The notes below the pieces were generated by a model that was given only the letters and a program-made list of their open reading frames with translations, was not told the DNA's origin and searched no databases. Position numbers and translations under genes: made by a program. Below are positions 1-6,926 of a stretch of 64,000 bases of DNA, in pieces; within the stretch, counting starts at the first letter, position 1, and every line of letters begins with the position of its first letter. The DNA comes from Rhodococcus sp. P1Y (GTDB taxonomy: Bacteria; Actinomycetota; Actinomycetes; Mycobacteriales; Mycobacteriaceae), in assembly GCF_003641205.1 (NCBI RefSeq), contig NZ_CP032762.1, positions 1,364,001 to 1,428,000 on the forward strand. Reading direction: 5' to 3'.

Positions 1-1158
1 TTGCTCGTACCCGGTCATCGCAAGGAAGGTCGGCGCACGGCCGTAGCTCTTCATTCCAGCGAGATAGAACCCCGGTTCAGGTTGGGTCAGTTCGACGACG
101 CCGTGTGGGTAGACGGTTCCGCAGGAGTGCATGTTCGGATCTATCAACGGCGCCAAAGCCTTCGGTGCCTGCAGTGTCGAGTCGAGGTCCAGGCGTATCT
201 CGGAGAGCCAGCTCAGGTCCGGCCGAAAGCCGGTCAGCGCGACGACCCGGTCGACGTGGTCGATGGTGGTGCCGTCATCACCGACGAGGGTGAGTCGGTC
301 GCCGTCCGTCGCCACCTCTTCGGTGCGAAACCCGGAAACGACTTGGAGTACCCCGTCGTCGACGGCCTTCTTCGCACGCAGACCGAGCGCGCCGCGAGCG
401 GCGAGTTCGTCCGATGCGCCGCCGCCGAACACGGCGTCGGTGACCGGGCGGCGTACCGCCCACGTCAACCTCGTGCCGGGGTGCCGCGCCGCTAGTTCGG
501 CGAAGGCGATGATCGCGGTGAGAGCCGAATGGCCGCTCCCGACGATGACGATGTGCGCGCCGGCGTAGTGGTTCTGCGCGGCGCCGGTGAGATCGGGCAC
601 CCGGTAGGAGATGCGCTCGGCGCCCCTGAACTCCTCGGCGGCCTTGCGTTCCCCGACGGCCGGAAGTCCCTCGGAGCCGAGCGGATTGGGTGAACCCCAG
701 GTGCCCGACGCGTCGATGACAGCACGAGCGAGGATGCGTTGCTCGGTACCGTCGGGTCGTCGGACGTGTACCGACAGTGGTTCGGTGTCACGGCCGGCGT
801 CGACGATGCGGTCGCGTCCGCGTCGGGCAACACCGATGACCTCAGAGTTGAAGCGCACCGAGTCGCCGAGAACCGAGGCGAGCGGCGTCAGATAGTTCTC
901 GACCCATTCCCGGCCCGTGGCGTAGCCGTCGCTGTCGGGTGCAGTCCACCCTGCTTCGGTCAGGAGGCGCGTGGCGGCAGGATCGACGATTTCCGACCAC
1001 GGGGAGAACAGCCGCACGTGATTCCACTGCGCGACAGCCGAACCGGCCGAGGATCCGCGTTCCAAGACCAGAACCGGAACAGCGTGCTCGGTCAGATGTG
1101 CTGCGGCAGCAAGGCCGACAGGGCCTGCTCCGACGACGACAACGGGATGCTCGGACAT
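1..1158 (-). CDS. FAD-dependent monooxygenase-like flavoprotein (ArsO-like), partial
   Basis: This gene runs off the left edge, and 386 codons are visible. The N-terminus carries a Rossmann dinucleotide-binding loop, VVVVGAGPVGLAAA, at about residues 5-18. A second nucleotide-binding loop, IVIVGSGHSALTA, lies near residue 205. Two such motifs are typical of flavin-containing monooxygenases and related NAD(P)H:FAD oxidoreductases. The start ATG lies 28 bp after the arsC stop, so it is probably the last gene of the arsR-acr3-arsC operon. Flavoproteins called ArsO occur in actinobacterial arsenic operons, and this is the likely counterpart. The substrate is not shown by the sequence; a role in arsenical redox or detoxification is inferred from position only. 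Confidence 0.8.
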   Translation of the reverse strand, partial: MSEHPVVVVGAGPVGLAAAAHLTEHAVPVLVLERGSSAGSAVAQWNHVRLFSPWSEIVDPAATRLLTEAGWTAPDSDGYATGREWVENYLTPLASVLGDSVRFNSEVIGVARRGRDRIVDAGRDTEPLSVHVRRPDGTEQRILARAVIDASGTWGSPNPLGSEGLPAVGERKAAEEFRGAERISYRVPDLTGAAQNHYAGAHIVIVGSGHSALTAIIAFAELAARHPGTRLTWAVRRPVTDAVFGGGASDELAARGALGLRAKKAVDDGVLQVVSGFRTEEVATDGDRLTLVGDDGTTIDHVDRVVALTGFRPDLSWLSEIRLDLDSTLQAPKALAPLIDPNMHSCGTVYPHGVVELTQPEPGFYLAGMKSYGRAPTFLAMTGYEQ

Positions 1159-1186
1159 GGTAGGGATGTCCTTTCGATGGCGGTGG

Positions 1187-1588
1187 TTACTGGCCTAGCC
1201 GACGGTTGAGTTCCTCGACGCGGGCTGCGATGTCGTCGCGAACCAGTCTCATGCGTTCGATGCCGTCGATCCCGCGTTCGGACGGCTCGTCGGTGTCCCA
1301 GTTCGAAAACGTCGGGCCCTGAACATGTTCGACCTGTGCCTCGCTGCCGAGCGTGATGACGTGATCCATCCGTGCGAGCAACTCGGGGTCGATGGGCTTG
1401 GGGCGTTCGCCGGTGAGGTCGACTCCCACCTCGAGCAATGCTTGTGCCGACAGTGCGTTGACGGCTCCTCCGGGTGCGGTGCCGGCGGAATGAACTTCGA
1501 CGGAGTCGCCCGCGGCTCGGCGCATCAGGCCGGCTGCCATCTGTGACTTACCGCCGTTCTTGACGCAGACGAACAGAACGCTTGGCAT
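1187..1588 (-). CDS. arsC: Arsenate reductase ArsC, low-molecular-weight phosphatase family (mycothiol type)
   Basis: A 133-residue protein with the phosphatase-like active-site loop VCVKNGGKSQMAA at residues 7-19, where Cys8 is the expected catalytic thiol. This variant matches the actinobacterial ArsC group (Corynebacterium glutamicum ArsC1/ArsC2) that forms an arseno-mycothiol adduct resolved by mycoredoxin. It reduces arsenate to arsenite in the cytoplasm. The start is set by TGATG coupling: its ATG shares a base with the acr3 stop, so the two are translationally linked. No upstream extension is needed, because the longer reading frame simply overlaps acr3. Function is confident from the motif and the operon; dependence on mycothiol is inferred from family and organism. 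Confidence 0.93.
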   Translation of the reverse strand: MPSVLFVCVKNGGKSQMAAGLMRRAAGDSVEVHSAGTAPGGAVNALSAQALLEVGVDLTGERPKPIDPELLARMDHVITLGSEAQVEHVQGPTFSNWDTDEPSERGIDGIERMRLVRDDIAARVEELNRRLGQ

Positions 1589-2658
1589 CAGGATGTCCTT
1601 TCGGGCTGGAACCGCTTGCGTAGTGCGAGTGAGACGTAGACCAGGCCGACGAGGACTGGAACCTCGATGAGTGGTCCGACGACACCGGCGAGGGCTTGCC
1701 CGGAGGTGGCGCCGTAGGTGGCGATCGCGACGGCAATGGCGAGCTCGAAGTTGTTGCCCGCCGCGGTGAATGCCAGAGTCGTGGTCCGCTCGTACCCCAA
1801 GCCCATCGCGGCGCCGAGAGCGTATCCGCCGCCCCACATTACCGCGAAGTAGACGAGCAACGGCAGCGCGATGCGGACTACGTCGAGAGGTTGGGAGGTG
1901 ATCCGATCTCCCTGCAACGCAAAGAGAACGACGATGGTGAACAGGAGACCGTAGAGCGCCCACGGCCCGATCTTCGGGATGAATTTCGTTTCGTACCAGT
2001 CTCGGCCCTTGGCACGTTCACCGAAATAGCGGGAGGCGAAACCGGCGATCAACGGGATACCGAGGAAGATCAACACCGATTTGGCGATCTGCCACGGTGA
2101 GGCTTCGATGGTGGTCTGCTCCAAACCGAGCCACCCGGGGAGAACCGAGAGGTAGAACCACCCGAGCACGGCGAACATCACTACCTGGAACACCGAATTG
2201 ATCGCGACCAGCACGGCGGCGGCCTCACGATCACCGCACGCGAGATCGTTCCAGATGATCACCATCGCGATACAGCGAGCGAGACCGACGATGATCAGTC
2301 CGGTGCGGTATTCCGGGAGGTCGGGTAAGAAAAGCCAGGCCAGGACGAACATCAACGCCGGGCCGAGGATCCAGTTCAACGCCAGCGACCCGAGCAGGAG
2401 CTTCTTGTCGCCGGTGACGCTGTCGAGCCGGTCGTAGCGCACTTTCGCCAACACCGGATACATCATGATCAGCAGGCCTGCCGCGATCGGCAGTGAGACG
2501 CCGTCGACAGAAATGGCGGACAAGGCGTCGTTCAAGCCGGGGATCAGCCTGCCCAGCAGCAGTCCGACGACCATGGCGACACCGATCCACACCGGCAGAA
2601 ATCGGTCGAGTGTGGAGAGCTTGCCGACCACCCCTGGCTGGCTTGTCGCTGTGCTCAT
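1588..2658 (-). CDS. acr3: Arsenite efflux permease, ACR3 family
   Basis: A 356-residue integral membrane protein with about ten hydrophobic segments, the usual size for ACR3/BASS-fold arsenite exporters. The signature GLARCIAMVIIWNDLA lies at about residues 125-140. Cys129 falls at the position of the essential cysteine described for the Alkaliphilus Acr3. The protein exports arsenite produced by ArsC. The start at 2658 follows from the ATGA overlap with arsR; an upstream in-frame extension would read through arsR and is rejected. It lies between arsR and arsC with overlapping stops and starts on both sides, so expression should follow ArsR control. A narrow arsenite specificity, as opposed to arsenite plus antimonite, cannot be read from the sequence. 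Confidence 0.95.
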   Translation of the reverse strand: MSTATSQPGVVGKLSTLDRFLPVWIGVAMVVGLLLGRLIPGLNDALSAISVDGVSLPIAAGLLIMMYPVLAKVRYDRLDSVTGDKKLLLGSLALNWILGPALMFVLAWLFLPDLPEYRTGLIIVGLARCIAMVIIWNDLACGDREAAAVLVAINSVFQVVMFAVLGWFYLSVLPGWLGLEQTTIEASPWQIAKSVLIFLGIPLIAGFASRYFGERAKGRDWYETKFIPKIGPWALYGLLFTIVVLFALQGDRITSQPLDVVRIALPLLVYFAVMWGGGYALGAAMGLGYERTTTLAFTAAGNNFELAIAVAIATYGATSGQALAGVVGPLIEVPVLVGLVYVSLALRKRFQPERTS

Positions 2659-3044
2659 GCGGTCACCAAAGCTGCGCCGTCCGAGGCGGGATCTGCGGCG
2701 TTCAGCACTGTTGAAAGCTGTTGCAGTGCCTCCGGGACCACCCAGTAATACACCCAGGTGCCTCGGCGCTCGCAATCGAGGAGTCCGCTTTCCCTCAGCA
2801 CTTTGAGGTGGTGGGAAATCGTAGGCTGCGACAGGTCGAACTGCGGTGAGATGTCGCAGACGCAGGCCTCGCCGCCTTCGTGGCTCGCGACCAAGCTGAG
2901 CAGCCGAAGGCGAACCGGATCGCCGAGCGCCTTGAACATCCGCGCGAAATCGGCCGACCGATCGACCGACAACGGTTCGCGGATCAGCGGCGAACAGCAT
3001 TCACCACTGGAGACGTACTCGACTGAAAATCCTTGATTCGACAC
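2655..3044 (-). CDS. arsR: ArsR-family arsenic-responsive repressor
   Basis: A 129-residue winged-helix repressor. The recognition region LSQPTISHHLKVLRESGLL and the wing RRGTWVYYWV are typical of ArsR/SmtB proteins. Two cysteine groups are visible: a Cys16-Cys17 pair near the N-terminus and Cys61-x-Cys63 in the segment ACVCD before the recognition helix. The Corynebacterium glutamicum ArsR binds As(III) through Cys15, Cys16 and Cys55. The pair here agrees with that arrangement, while the CxC resembles the classical ELCVCDL site. The start is GTG at 3044, with an inverted repeat just upstream that is the likely operator. First gene of the ars operon, overlapping acr3 by ATGA. Confidence 0.95.
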   Translation of the reverse strand: MSNQGFSVEYVSSGECCSPLIREPLSVDRSADFARMFKALGDPVRLRLLSLVASHEGGEACVCDISPQFDLSQPTISHHLKVLRESGLLDCERRGTWVYYWVVPEALQQLSTVLNAADPASDGAALVTA

Positions 3045-3053
3045 CCGTCTATA

Positions 3054-3079
3054 TTGACGCTGATCTAATCAGCCGTCAA
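3054..3079 (-). promoter_or_regulatory. Probable ArsR operator and promoter of the ars operon
   Basis: Immediately before the arsR GTG lies an imperfect inverted repeat. On the minus strand it reads TTGACG GCTGAT TAG ATCAGC GTCAA, one base short of a perfect palindrome. The TTGACG at its left end can serve as a -35 box, and the AT-rich CAATAT about 17 bases further on can serve as a -10 box. A repressor bound here would cover the promoter. The implied start of transcription is only a few bases from arsR, so the message may be nearly leaderless. Operator assignment is inferred from position and symmetry. Confidence 0.6.
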
Positions 3080-3326
3080 GTCCCGAGGCACCCTCGTGCG
3101 TGAGTGTTCGGGCTGCCAGTCGGCGTGGGTCGTCGTCGGGCAGTGAATCGATGAGAATCCGGCGGGGGTGTGACGACGGACCGGTCACCAAGTACTTCTG
3201 GCCGGGACGAATGCGGCTGGCTTCGTCGAGCATGTCCTTCGATGCCGCGGTTTTCGGCGTGGCGTCGGAGAGCGCGTCACTGACGATCCGACGGGGGTCG
3301 TACTGCCGTAGGTTCAGCGACCCCAC
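3069..3326 (-). CDS. Separated C-terminal part of the TatB-like protein
   Basis: An 85-codon frame starting with GTG that overlaps the end of the tatB-like frame by 13 bp, in a different phase. It contains two similar segments, DPRRIVSDALSDA and HPRRILIDSLPDD. It has no membrane segment or signal peptide. The sequence reads as a natural continuation of the tatB product: adding one base to the G4 tract (3321-3324 on the plus strand as C4) joins ...RTEWG directly to SLNLRQYDPRR. That gives a protein of about 148 residues, a more usual size for actinobacterial TatB. I therefore think it is part of tatB rather than a separate gene, either a true frameshift or a sequencing error. Confidence 0.5.
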   Translation of the reverse strand: MGSLNLRQYDPRRIVSDALSDATPKTAASKDMLDEASRIRPGQKYLVTGPSSHPRRILIDSLPDDDPRRLAARTLTHEGASGLDG

Positions 3327-3514
3327 TCCGTGCGCTGCAACGGAATTCCCATGTCGCGTTCGGCAGCGCTCCGCGTCGACTCGACGAAATTGCGTAGCGA
3401 GCGGACATACTGGGCGAGCTGGTGGGCGTACCCCGGCAATCGGTGGGGGCCGAGGACGAACCCGGCGATGATTGCGACCAGGAAGAGCTTTTCGAAGGAT
3501 AGTCCGAACATCAT
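3314..3514 (-). CDS. tatB: TatB-like translocase subunit, apparently cut short by a frameshift
   Basis: The visible frame gives 66 residues. One N-terminal transmembrane helix (about residues 8-22) is followed by LGPHRLP, the hinge motif of TatA/TatB (Hcf106/MttA) proteins, and an amphipathic helix. TatB works with TatC as the receptor for twin-arginine signal peptides. The start at 3514 is set by the ATGA overlap with the tatC stop; an alternative in-frame ATG is at 3526. The frame ends at TGA right after TEWGR, beside a run of four G. A -1 slip there continues into the frame at 3069-3326. TatB normally has a longer C-terminal tail, so I read the short form as an interrupted gene. Confidence 0.75.
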   Translation of the reverse strand: MMFGLSFEKLFLVAIIAGFVLGPHRLPGYAHQLAQYVRSLRNFVESTRSAAERDMGIPLQRTEWGR

Positions 3515-4278
3515 GTGGCTCCGCATTTCTGGAGGGAAGCGAGTGCTCGTCTGTCGTGCACGGTTGTGATGGCGACGGCAGCGCCGAAGAGCACCGCCAT
3601 CGGCAGGGCGACGATGAACATGGACATCACGTCGGCGGCCGGTGTCACCAGCGCGCTGAAGAGCGCGATGACGACAACGATGATCCGCCAACTGTTGCGC
3701 AGTTTCTGTGCGGACACGATCCCGAGGCAGTTGAGCATGACCAGCAGGGCAGGCAGCACGAAGGCAATCCCGGTGGCCAGGACGATCTTCATGACGAAGT
3801 CGACGTAGTACGACGCATTGAGAATCGTGCTGTCCTGGTCCGAGGAGAACCCTGCCAGAACGCTCACCATGCGGGGAAAGACGACGAACCCGAACATACA
3901 TCCGGCCGAAAAGAGTGGCGCTGCCGCAGCCGAGAATCCGATCACGTACTTCTTCTCCCGACGGGTCATGCCGGGGGTGAAGTAGGCGAACAGTTCCCGT
4001 AGCCAGACCGGGCTCGACACGATCACACCCGTGAACAGTGCGATTCTCAGTTCGAGGTCGAATGCCCCGGTGACGGTGTCGTAGTTCAGGCTGGCCTGAC
4101 GGGACTGGGCGAGTTCCTCGACGGGTGCACGCAGTATGTCGAGAATTTGATCGGTGAGCAGAAACCCGATGACGACGCCCACGAGAAGCGACACCGCCGC
4201 GCGTGTCGCGCGGCGCCGTGCCTCGCGTAGATGCCCGGCGAGCGGCATCGTCCCTCGCGTGGCGGTGCCCGCGGTCAT
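3511..4278 (-). CDS. tatC: Twin-arginine translocase subunit TatC
   Basis: A 255-residue protein with about six hydrophobic segments. The N-terminal motif MPLAGHLREARRR (residues 11-23) matches the conserved 'HL.ELR.R' start of TatC, and SSPVWLRELFAYFTPGMTRREKK matches the first cytoplasmic loop and following region, except that the usual polar residues vary. TatC recognises the RR signal peptide in the membrane. It is coupled by ATGA overlaps to tatA upstream and tatB downstream, so the three are co-translated. This set is divergent from the expected housekeeping copy and is linked to a Tat substrate gene. A dedicated function is inferred, because I cannot see whether the genome has another tatABC set. 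Confidence 0.92.
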   Translation of the reverse strand: MTAGTATRGTMPLAGHLREARRRATRAAVSLLVGVVIGFLLTDQILDILRAPVEELAQSRQASLNYDTVTGAFDLELRIALFTGVIVSSPVWLRELFAYFTPGMTRREKKYVIGFSAAAAPLFSAGCMFGFVVFPRMVSVLAGFSSDQDSTILNASYYVDFVMKIVLATGIAFVLPALLVMLNCLGIVSAQKLRNSWRIIVVVIALFSALVTPAADVMSMFIVALPMAVLFGAAVAITTVHDRRALASLQKCGAT

Positions 4279-4511
4279 GACGCGTGGCGGTACGGAACCG
4301 TCGCGTTGACGTCGACCCTGGGCGTCGTCGTGCTTGCGGCGGGGCCCGTTTCACGCGGTGATTCCAGTTTCTCCTCGCGCACTTCGTCTTTGAGTATTCG
4401 CATGGACTGACCGACACCTTTGGCGAGGGACGGGAGCTTGGTCGAGCCGAAGACGAGCAGGAGGATCGCAAGGACGATGAGGGCGTGCCATCCGGTGAGG
4501 TTGTGCAGCAT
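4275..4511 (-). CDS. tatA: Twin-arginine translocase subunit TatA
   Basis: A 78-residue protein. A single transmembrane helix (about residues 9-22, ALIVLAILLLVFG) is followed by the hinge and amphipathic helix STKLPSLAKGVGQSMRIL and a charged tail. FGSTKLPxLAKxVGxSMR is characteristic of TatA, the pore-forming subunit of the Tat pathway. The start at 4511 is supported by the Shine-Dalgarno GAAGGAAAG about eight bases upstream; a longer upstream frame lacks this. The stop overlaps the tatC ATG. It lies 37 bp after the dioxygenase-like lipoprotein gene, so all four genes are probably one transcript. Confidence 0.93.
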   Translation of the reverse strand: MLHNLTGWHALIVLAILLLVFGSTKLPSLAKGVGQSMRILKDEVREEKLESPRETGPAASTTTPRVDVNATVPYRHAS

Positions 4512-4548
4512 GATCTTTCCTTCGTGTGGTGGGGGTTGTGTGAGGAGG

Positions 4549-5547
4549 TCAGTTGGTGGGGGGAGTGCCGCCCATCGGGGGCTGTCCGCCTGGACCGCCA
4601 CCGGTGCCGCCTCCAGGTCCGCCGCCCAGTCCGCCGTCGCTGGGGGCTGCGCCTGCGGTGGGTTCGGTGGTCGGATCGATCGCTACGGCGAGCGATCCGA
4701 CATAACCGGAGGTGGCATCGCCGGTATACGTACCCATCTGCAGGTCGTAGCCGTCGCCGAAGACGTTGTCATTGTCGAGGCTGCCGATCTGGGCGAGGTT
4801 TTCGGACGATCCCGAGTAGGTGTCGAGCTGGTAGATATCGTCGAGCATCTCCTGGGGGAAGGCAATCTGTGATGTCGCAATTGCGTTGTCGGCGTTGGTT
4901 GCCGAGGCCGTATCGGGGTAGACCTCGAAGTGCATGTGGGGCCAGCGACCGGAGTAGCAGGCAGGAACGATGGTCTGGAACGTGGCGGTCCCGTTGGCAT
5001 CGGTGGCTTGTATTCCCCGTAGGTAGGTTTGGTCCTCGACGCCTTCGGAGTACATCGAGTACAGGCCTGCAGCATCGCAGTGCCACATGTAGACAGCTGC
5101 GTTCTGAAAGGCGCTGTTGCCGTTCGCAATGTCGGTGATGGTGAAGGTGAACGAGAGCGGGACTCCGGCGGCGATCGTTCCTCCGTCGAGGCTGGAGGTG
5201 ATGTCGCTGCGGACGATTCCTGATTCCTCCAAGACGTTGACTCCGTTCGAACCGTCGGCGGGATACGGGCCGTTCGTTTCGTCGGGGATCTCGCTGGTGG
5301 CTACCGTCGTTGCTGCAGTGCTCGATGCGGTGCTCGACGTGGTGACGTCGGAGCTGCTAGAGCATGCGGCGAGAGCCAAAGCCCCTGCTCCTGCGCCGAC
5401 GACTGCCAGTACTTGCCGACGGGTGACGAGGGTGCTGATGTCGAATCCGGCACCCTGATCGACGACATCTTCTTCGGGCCGATCCAGCAAGCGCCCTTCG
5501 TATGTGGGGCCGGCGGTGGTGTTGGTCGGTTCTGGCACGCGGGTCAT
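4549..5547 (-). CDS. Tat-exported lipoprotein of the intradiol ring-cleavage dioxygenase superfamily
   Basis: A 332-residue protein. Its N-terminal half begins with a cytoplasmic segment of about 38 residues, then the twin-arginine motif TRRQVLAVV, a hydrophobic stretch and the lipobox ALAAC. It should therefore cross by Tat and be lipid-anchored outside. After a Ser/Thr-rich linker comes an intradiol-dioxygenase-like core. VYMWHCDAAGLYSMYSEG and CYSGRWPHMHFEVY carry the Tyr/His residues that normally bind the non-haem iron. The C-terminus is a Gly/Pro-rich tail. The start at 5547 has the Shine-Dalgarno GAAGGAGC. The substrate of such extracytoplasmic family members is generally unknown, so catechol cleavage should not be assumed. 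It is the first gene of an operon with tatA, tatC and tatB. Confidence 0.85.
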   Translation of the reverse strand: MTRVPEPTNTTAGPTYEGRLLDRPEEDVVDQGAGFDISTLVTRRQVLAVVGAGAGALALAACSSSSDVTTSSTASSTAATTVATSEIPDETNGPYPADGSNGVNVLEESGIVRSDITSSLDGGTIAAGVPLSFTFTITDIANGNSAFQNAAVYMWHCDAAGLYSMYSEGVEDQTYLRGIQATDANGTATFQTIVPACYSGRWPHMHFEVYPDTASATNADNAIATSQIAFPQEMLDDIYQLDTYSGSSENLAQIGSLDNDNVFGDGYDLQMGTYTGDATSGYVGSLAVAIDPTTEPTAGAAPSDGGLGGGPGGGTGGGPGGQPPMGGTPPTN

Positions 5548-5706
5548 TGCGATAGCTCCTTCGATGCGGCACGTGTGGTTCAGTACTGCCAATACTGCGT
5601 GCCGATCCGGTGACTACCCTGGGTGCCAGCTGTGAACAACCTGGGAGCGCGCAAGCATGCTTTCGGTCGTCGGCGGAGACACGATGCTCGAGACGCCGCG
5701 TGAAAG

Positions 5707-5731
5707 GTTCGATGCGCGCCCATTGGGGTAA
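5707..5731 (+). promoter_or_regulatory. SigF-like promoter for the small acidic protein
   Basis: GTTC and GGGTAA are separated by 15 bases, close to the actinobacterial SigF/SigB-type consensus GTTT-N15-GGGTAT. The expected start of transcription is about 26 bases before the ATG at 5764. One mismatch in the -35 and one in the -10 box make this a candidate only. Two other SigF-like sites occur in this window. Confidence 0.45.
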
Positions 5732-5763
5732 CCACCGTTATCGACAACGGAGGAGACACCACG

Positions 5764-5907
5764 ATGAGCGTCAACGAAGGCAACACCGGTCCCGACGACG
5801 ATGGTTTGGGCAAGGATGGAACTATCCCCGACACCGACGACGGAGTAGCAGTGGGACACACCGACGAATCGTCGTTCGAACCCGAAGAAGACGAACAAGC
5901 GCCCTAG
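5764..5907 (+). CDS. Small acidic protein of unknown function
   Basis: A 47-residue frame preceded by the strong Shine-Dalgarno ACGGAGGAGA eight to ten bases before its ATG. The product is highly acidic (about a third Asp/Glu), has few hydrophobic residues and no cysteine, and is probably disordered. It contains NTGPDDDGLGKDGT and ends FEPEEDEQAP. A SigF-like promoter lies upstream and a perfect hairpin follows the stop, so it looks like a self-contained transcription unit. No known domain is visible. A stress-related role is only an inference from the promoter. Confidence 0.65.
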   Translation: MSVNEGNTGPDDDGLGKDGTIPDTDDGVAVGHTDESSFEPEEDEQAP

Positions 5908-5914
5908 CCGGCTT

Positions 5915-5946
5915 CGCGCTTGTGCAGGTTCGACTGCACAAGCGCG
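5915..5946. terminator. Probable bidirectional hairpin terminator
   Basis: A perfect inverted repeat with 13-bp arms (CGCGCTTGTGCAG and its complement) and the 6-base loop GTTCGA. It lies between the stop of the small acidic protein gene and the stop of the convergent SDR gene. There is no T-run, as is common for high-GC actinobacteria. It can terminate transcripts from both sides. Confidence 0.75.
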
Positions 5947-5954
5947 AGTCAGCG

Positions 5955-6851
5955 TCAGTTCATTGGTGTCCCGCCTGTCACCGCGATCGTTTCGCCGGTG
6001 ATGTAACTCGACTCGCCCGAGGCGAGGAATACGTAGGCCGGGGCAAGTTCTGCGGGCTGCCCGGGGCGGCCCAGAGGCACGGTCTCGCCGAACTTCTCGT
6101 ACTTCTCGGCGGGCATGGTTGCTGGGATCAGCGGCGTCCAGATAGGTCCGGGCGCAACAGCATTCACTCGTATCCCGCGTGATGCGAGATCGCCGGACAA
6201 TCCCTTGGTGAAGGCAACGATGCCAGCCTTCGTCGTCGCGTAATCGAGCAACTCGGGCGACGGGTTCGACGCCTGGATCGACGTCGTGTTGATGATCGTG
6301 GCACCGGACGTCATCAAGGCCGCAGCGCGTTTGCTGATCCAGAACAGAGCGTAGAGGTTCGTCTTGAGTACTCGATCGAACTGTTCGGCGGTGATGTCGG
6401 CGATTCCGCCCATCTGCGCCATCTGGTAGGCCGCGTTGTTCACGAGGATGTCCAGACCGCCCAGGGCATCGACGGCTGCATCGACGAGGCGAGTGCATTC
6501 CGCTTCGCTCGTGATGTCGCACTCCACGGCGGTACCCGATCTCCCCGCGGATTCGATCAGTTCGACTGTGTCCCGGGCATCAGCGGCCTCGGCAGGAAGG
6601 TGAGCGATGACGACGTCAGCTCCCTCCCTCGCGAACGCCAACGCGACAGCGCGTCCGATTCCCGAGTCACCGCCGGTCACCAGGGCCTTACGGCCGCGCA
6701 ACCGATCGGAACCTCGATAGGACGATTCGCCATGATCGGGTGCACTGACGAGGTCCGCAGTCAGTCCTGGGTGGGGTAGCTCGTCTTGTTCGGCGCGCTC
6801 GGGCATCGGGAAAGCGGTGGTGGGGTCGGTGCTGTCGTACTGGTCCGGCAT
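5955..6851 (-). CDS. Short-chain dehydrogenase/reductase, stress-protein type
   Basis: A 298-residue SDR with an extra N-terminal segment of about 50 residues before the Rossmann fold. The NAD(P)-binding motif TGGDSGIGRAVA begins near residue 62. The structural motif NNAAYQ, the active-site Ser of NTTSIQAS and the YATTK catalytic pair follow in the usual order. The long N-terminus and the GGDSGIGRA motif match the YdaD/YghA/YhxC group, often annotated as general stress proteins or glucose/ribitol dehydrogenase-like. The start at 6851 has the Shine-Dalgarno GAGAGGA. A SigF-like promoter lies just upstream. The substrate is unknown. Confidence 0.9.
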   Translation of the reverse strand: MPDQYDSTDPTTAFPMPERAEQDELPHPGLTADLVSAPDHGESSYRGSDRLRGRKALVTGGDSGIGRAVALAFAREGADVVIAHLPAEAADARDTVELIESAGRSGTAVECDITSEAECTRLVDAAVDALGGLDILVNNAAYQMAQMGGIADITAEQFDRVLKTNLYALFWISKRAAALMTSGATIINTTSIQASNPSPELLDYATTKAGIVAFTKGLSGDLASRGIRVNAVAPGPIWTPLIPATMPAEKYEKFGETVPLGRPGQPAELAPAYVFLASGESSYITGETIAVTGGTPMN

Positions 6852-6884
6852 CGGTGTCCTCTCGTAGGTCTGTCCGAATTCGGA

Positions 6885-6908
6885 TATCCCCACACGAAGC
6901 AGCCAAAC
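6885..6908 (-). promoter_or_regulatory. Weak SigF-like promoter before the stress-type SDR
   Basis: On the minus strand GTTT is followed after 14 bases by GGGATA, near the SigF consensus GTTT-N15-GGGTAT. The predicted start of transcription is about 25-30 bases before the SDR ATG. The -10 box has mismatches, so this is tentative. Confidence 0.4.
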
Positions 6909-6926
6909 CAACGACCTTCACCCGTC

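Noticed and set aside
1588..3000. Longer acr3 start within arsR
   Set aside because: The upstream frame merely overlaps arsR; the ATGA overlap at 2658 and the family length favour the short form.
5915..5946. tRNA-like arm (GGTTCGAC loop)
   Set aside because: Only one long perfect hairpin is present; no acceptor or D arm can be drawn, and its position fits a terminator.
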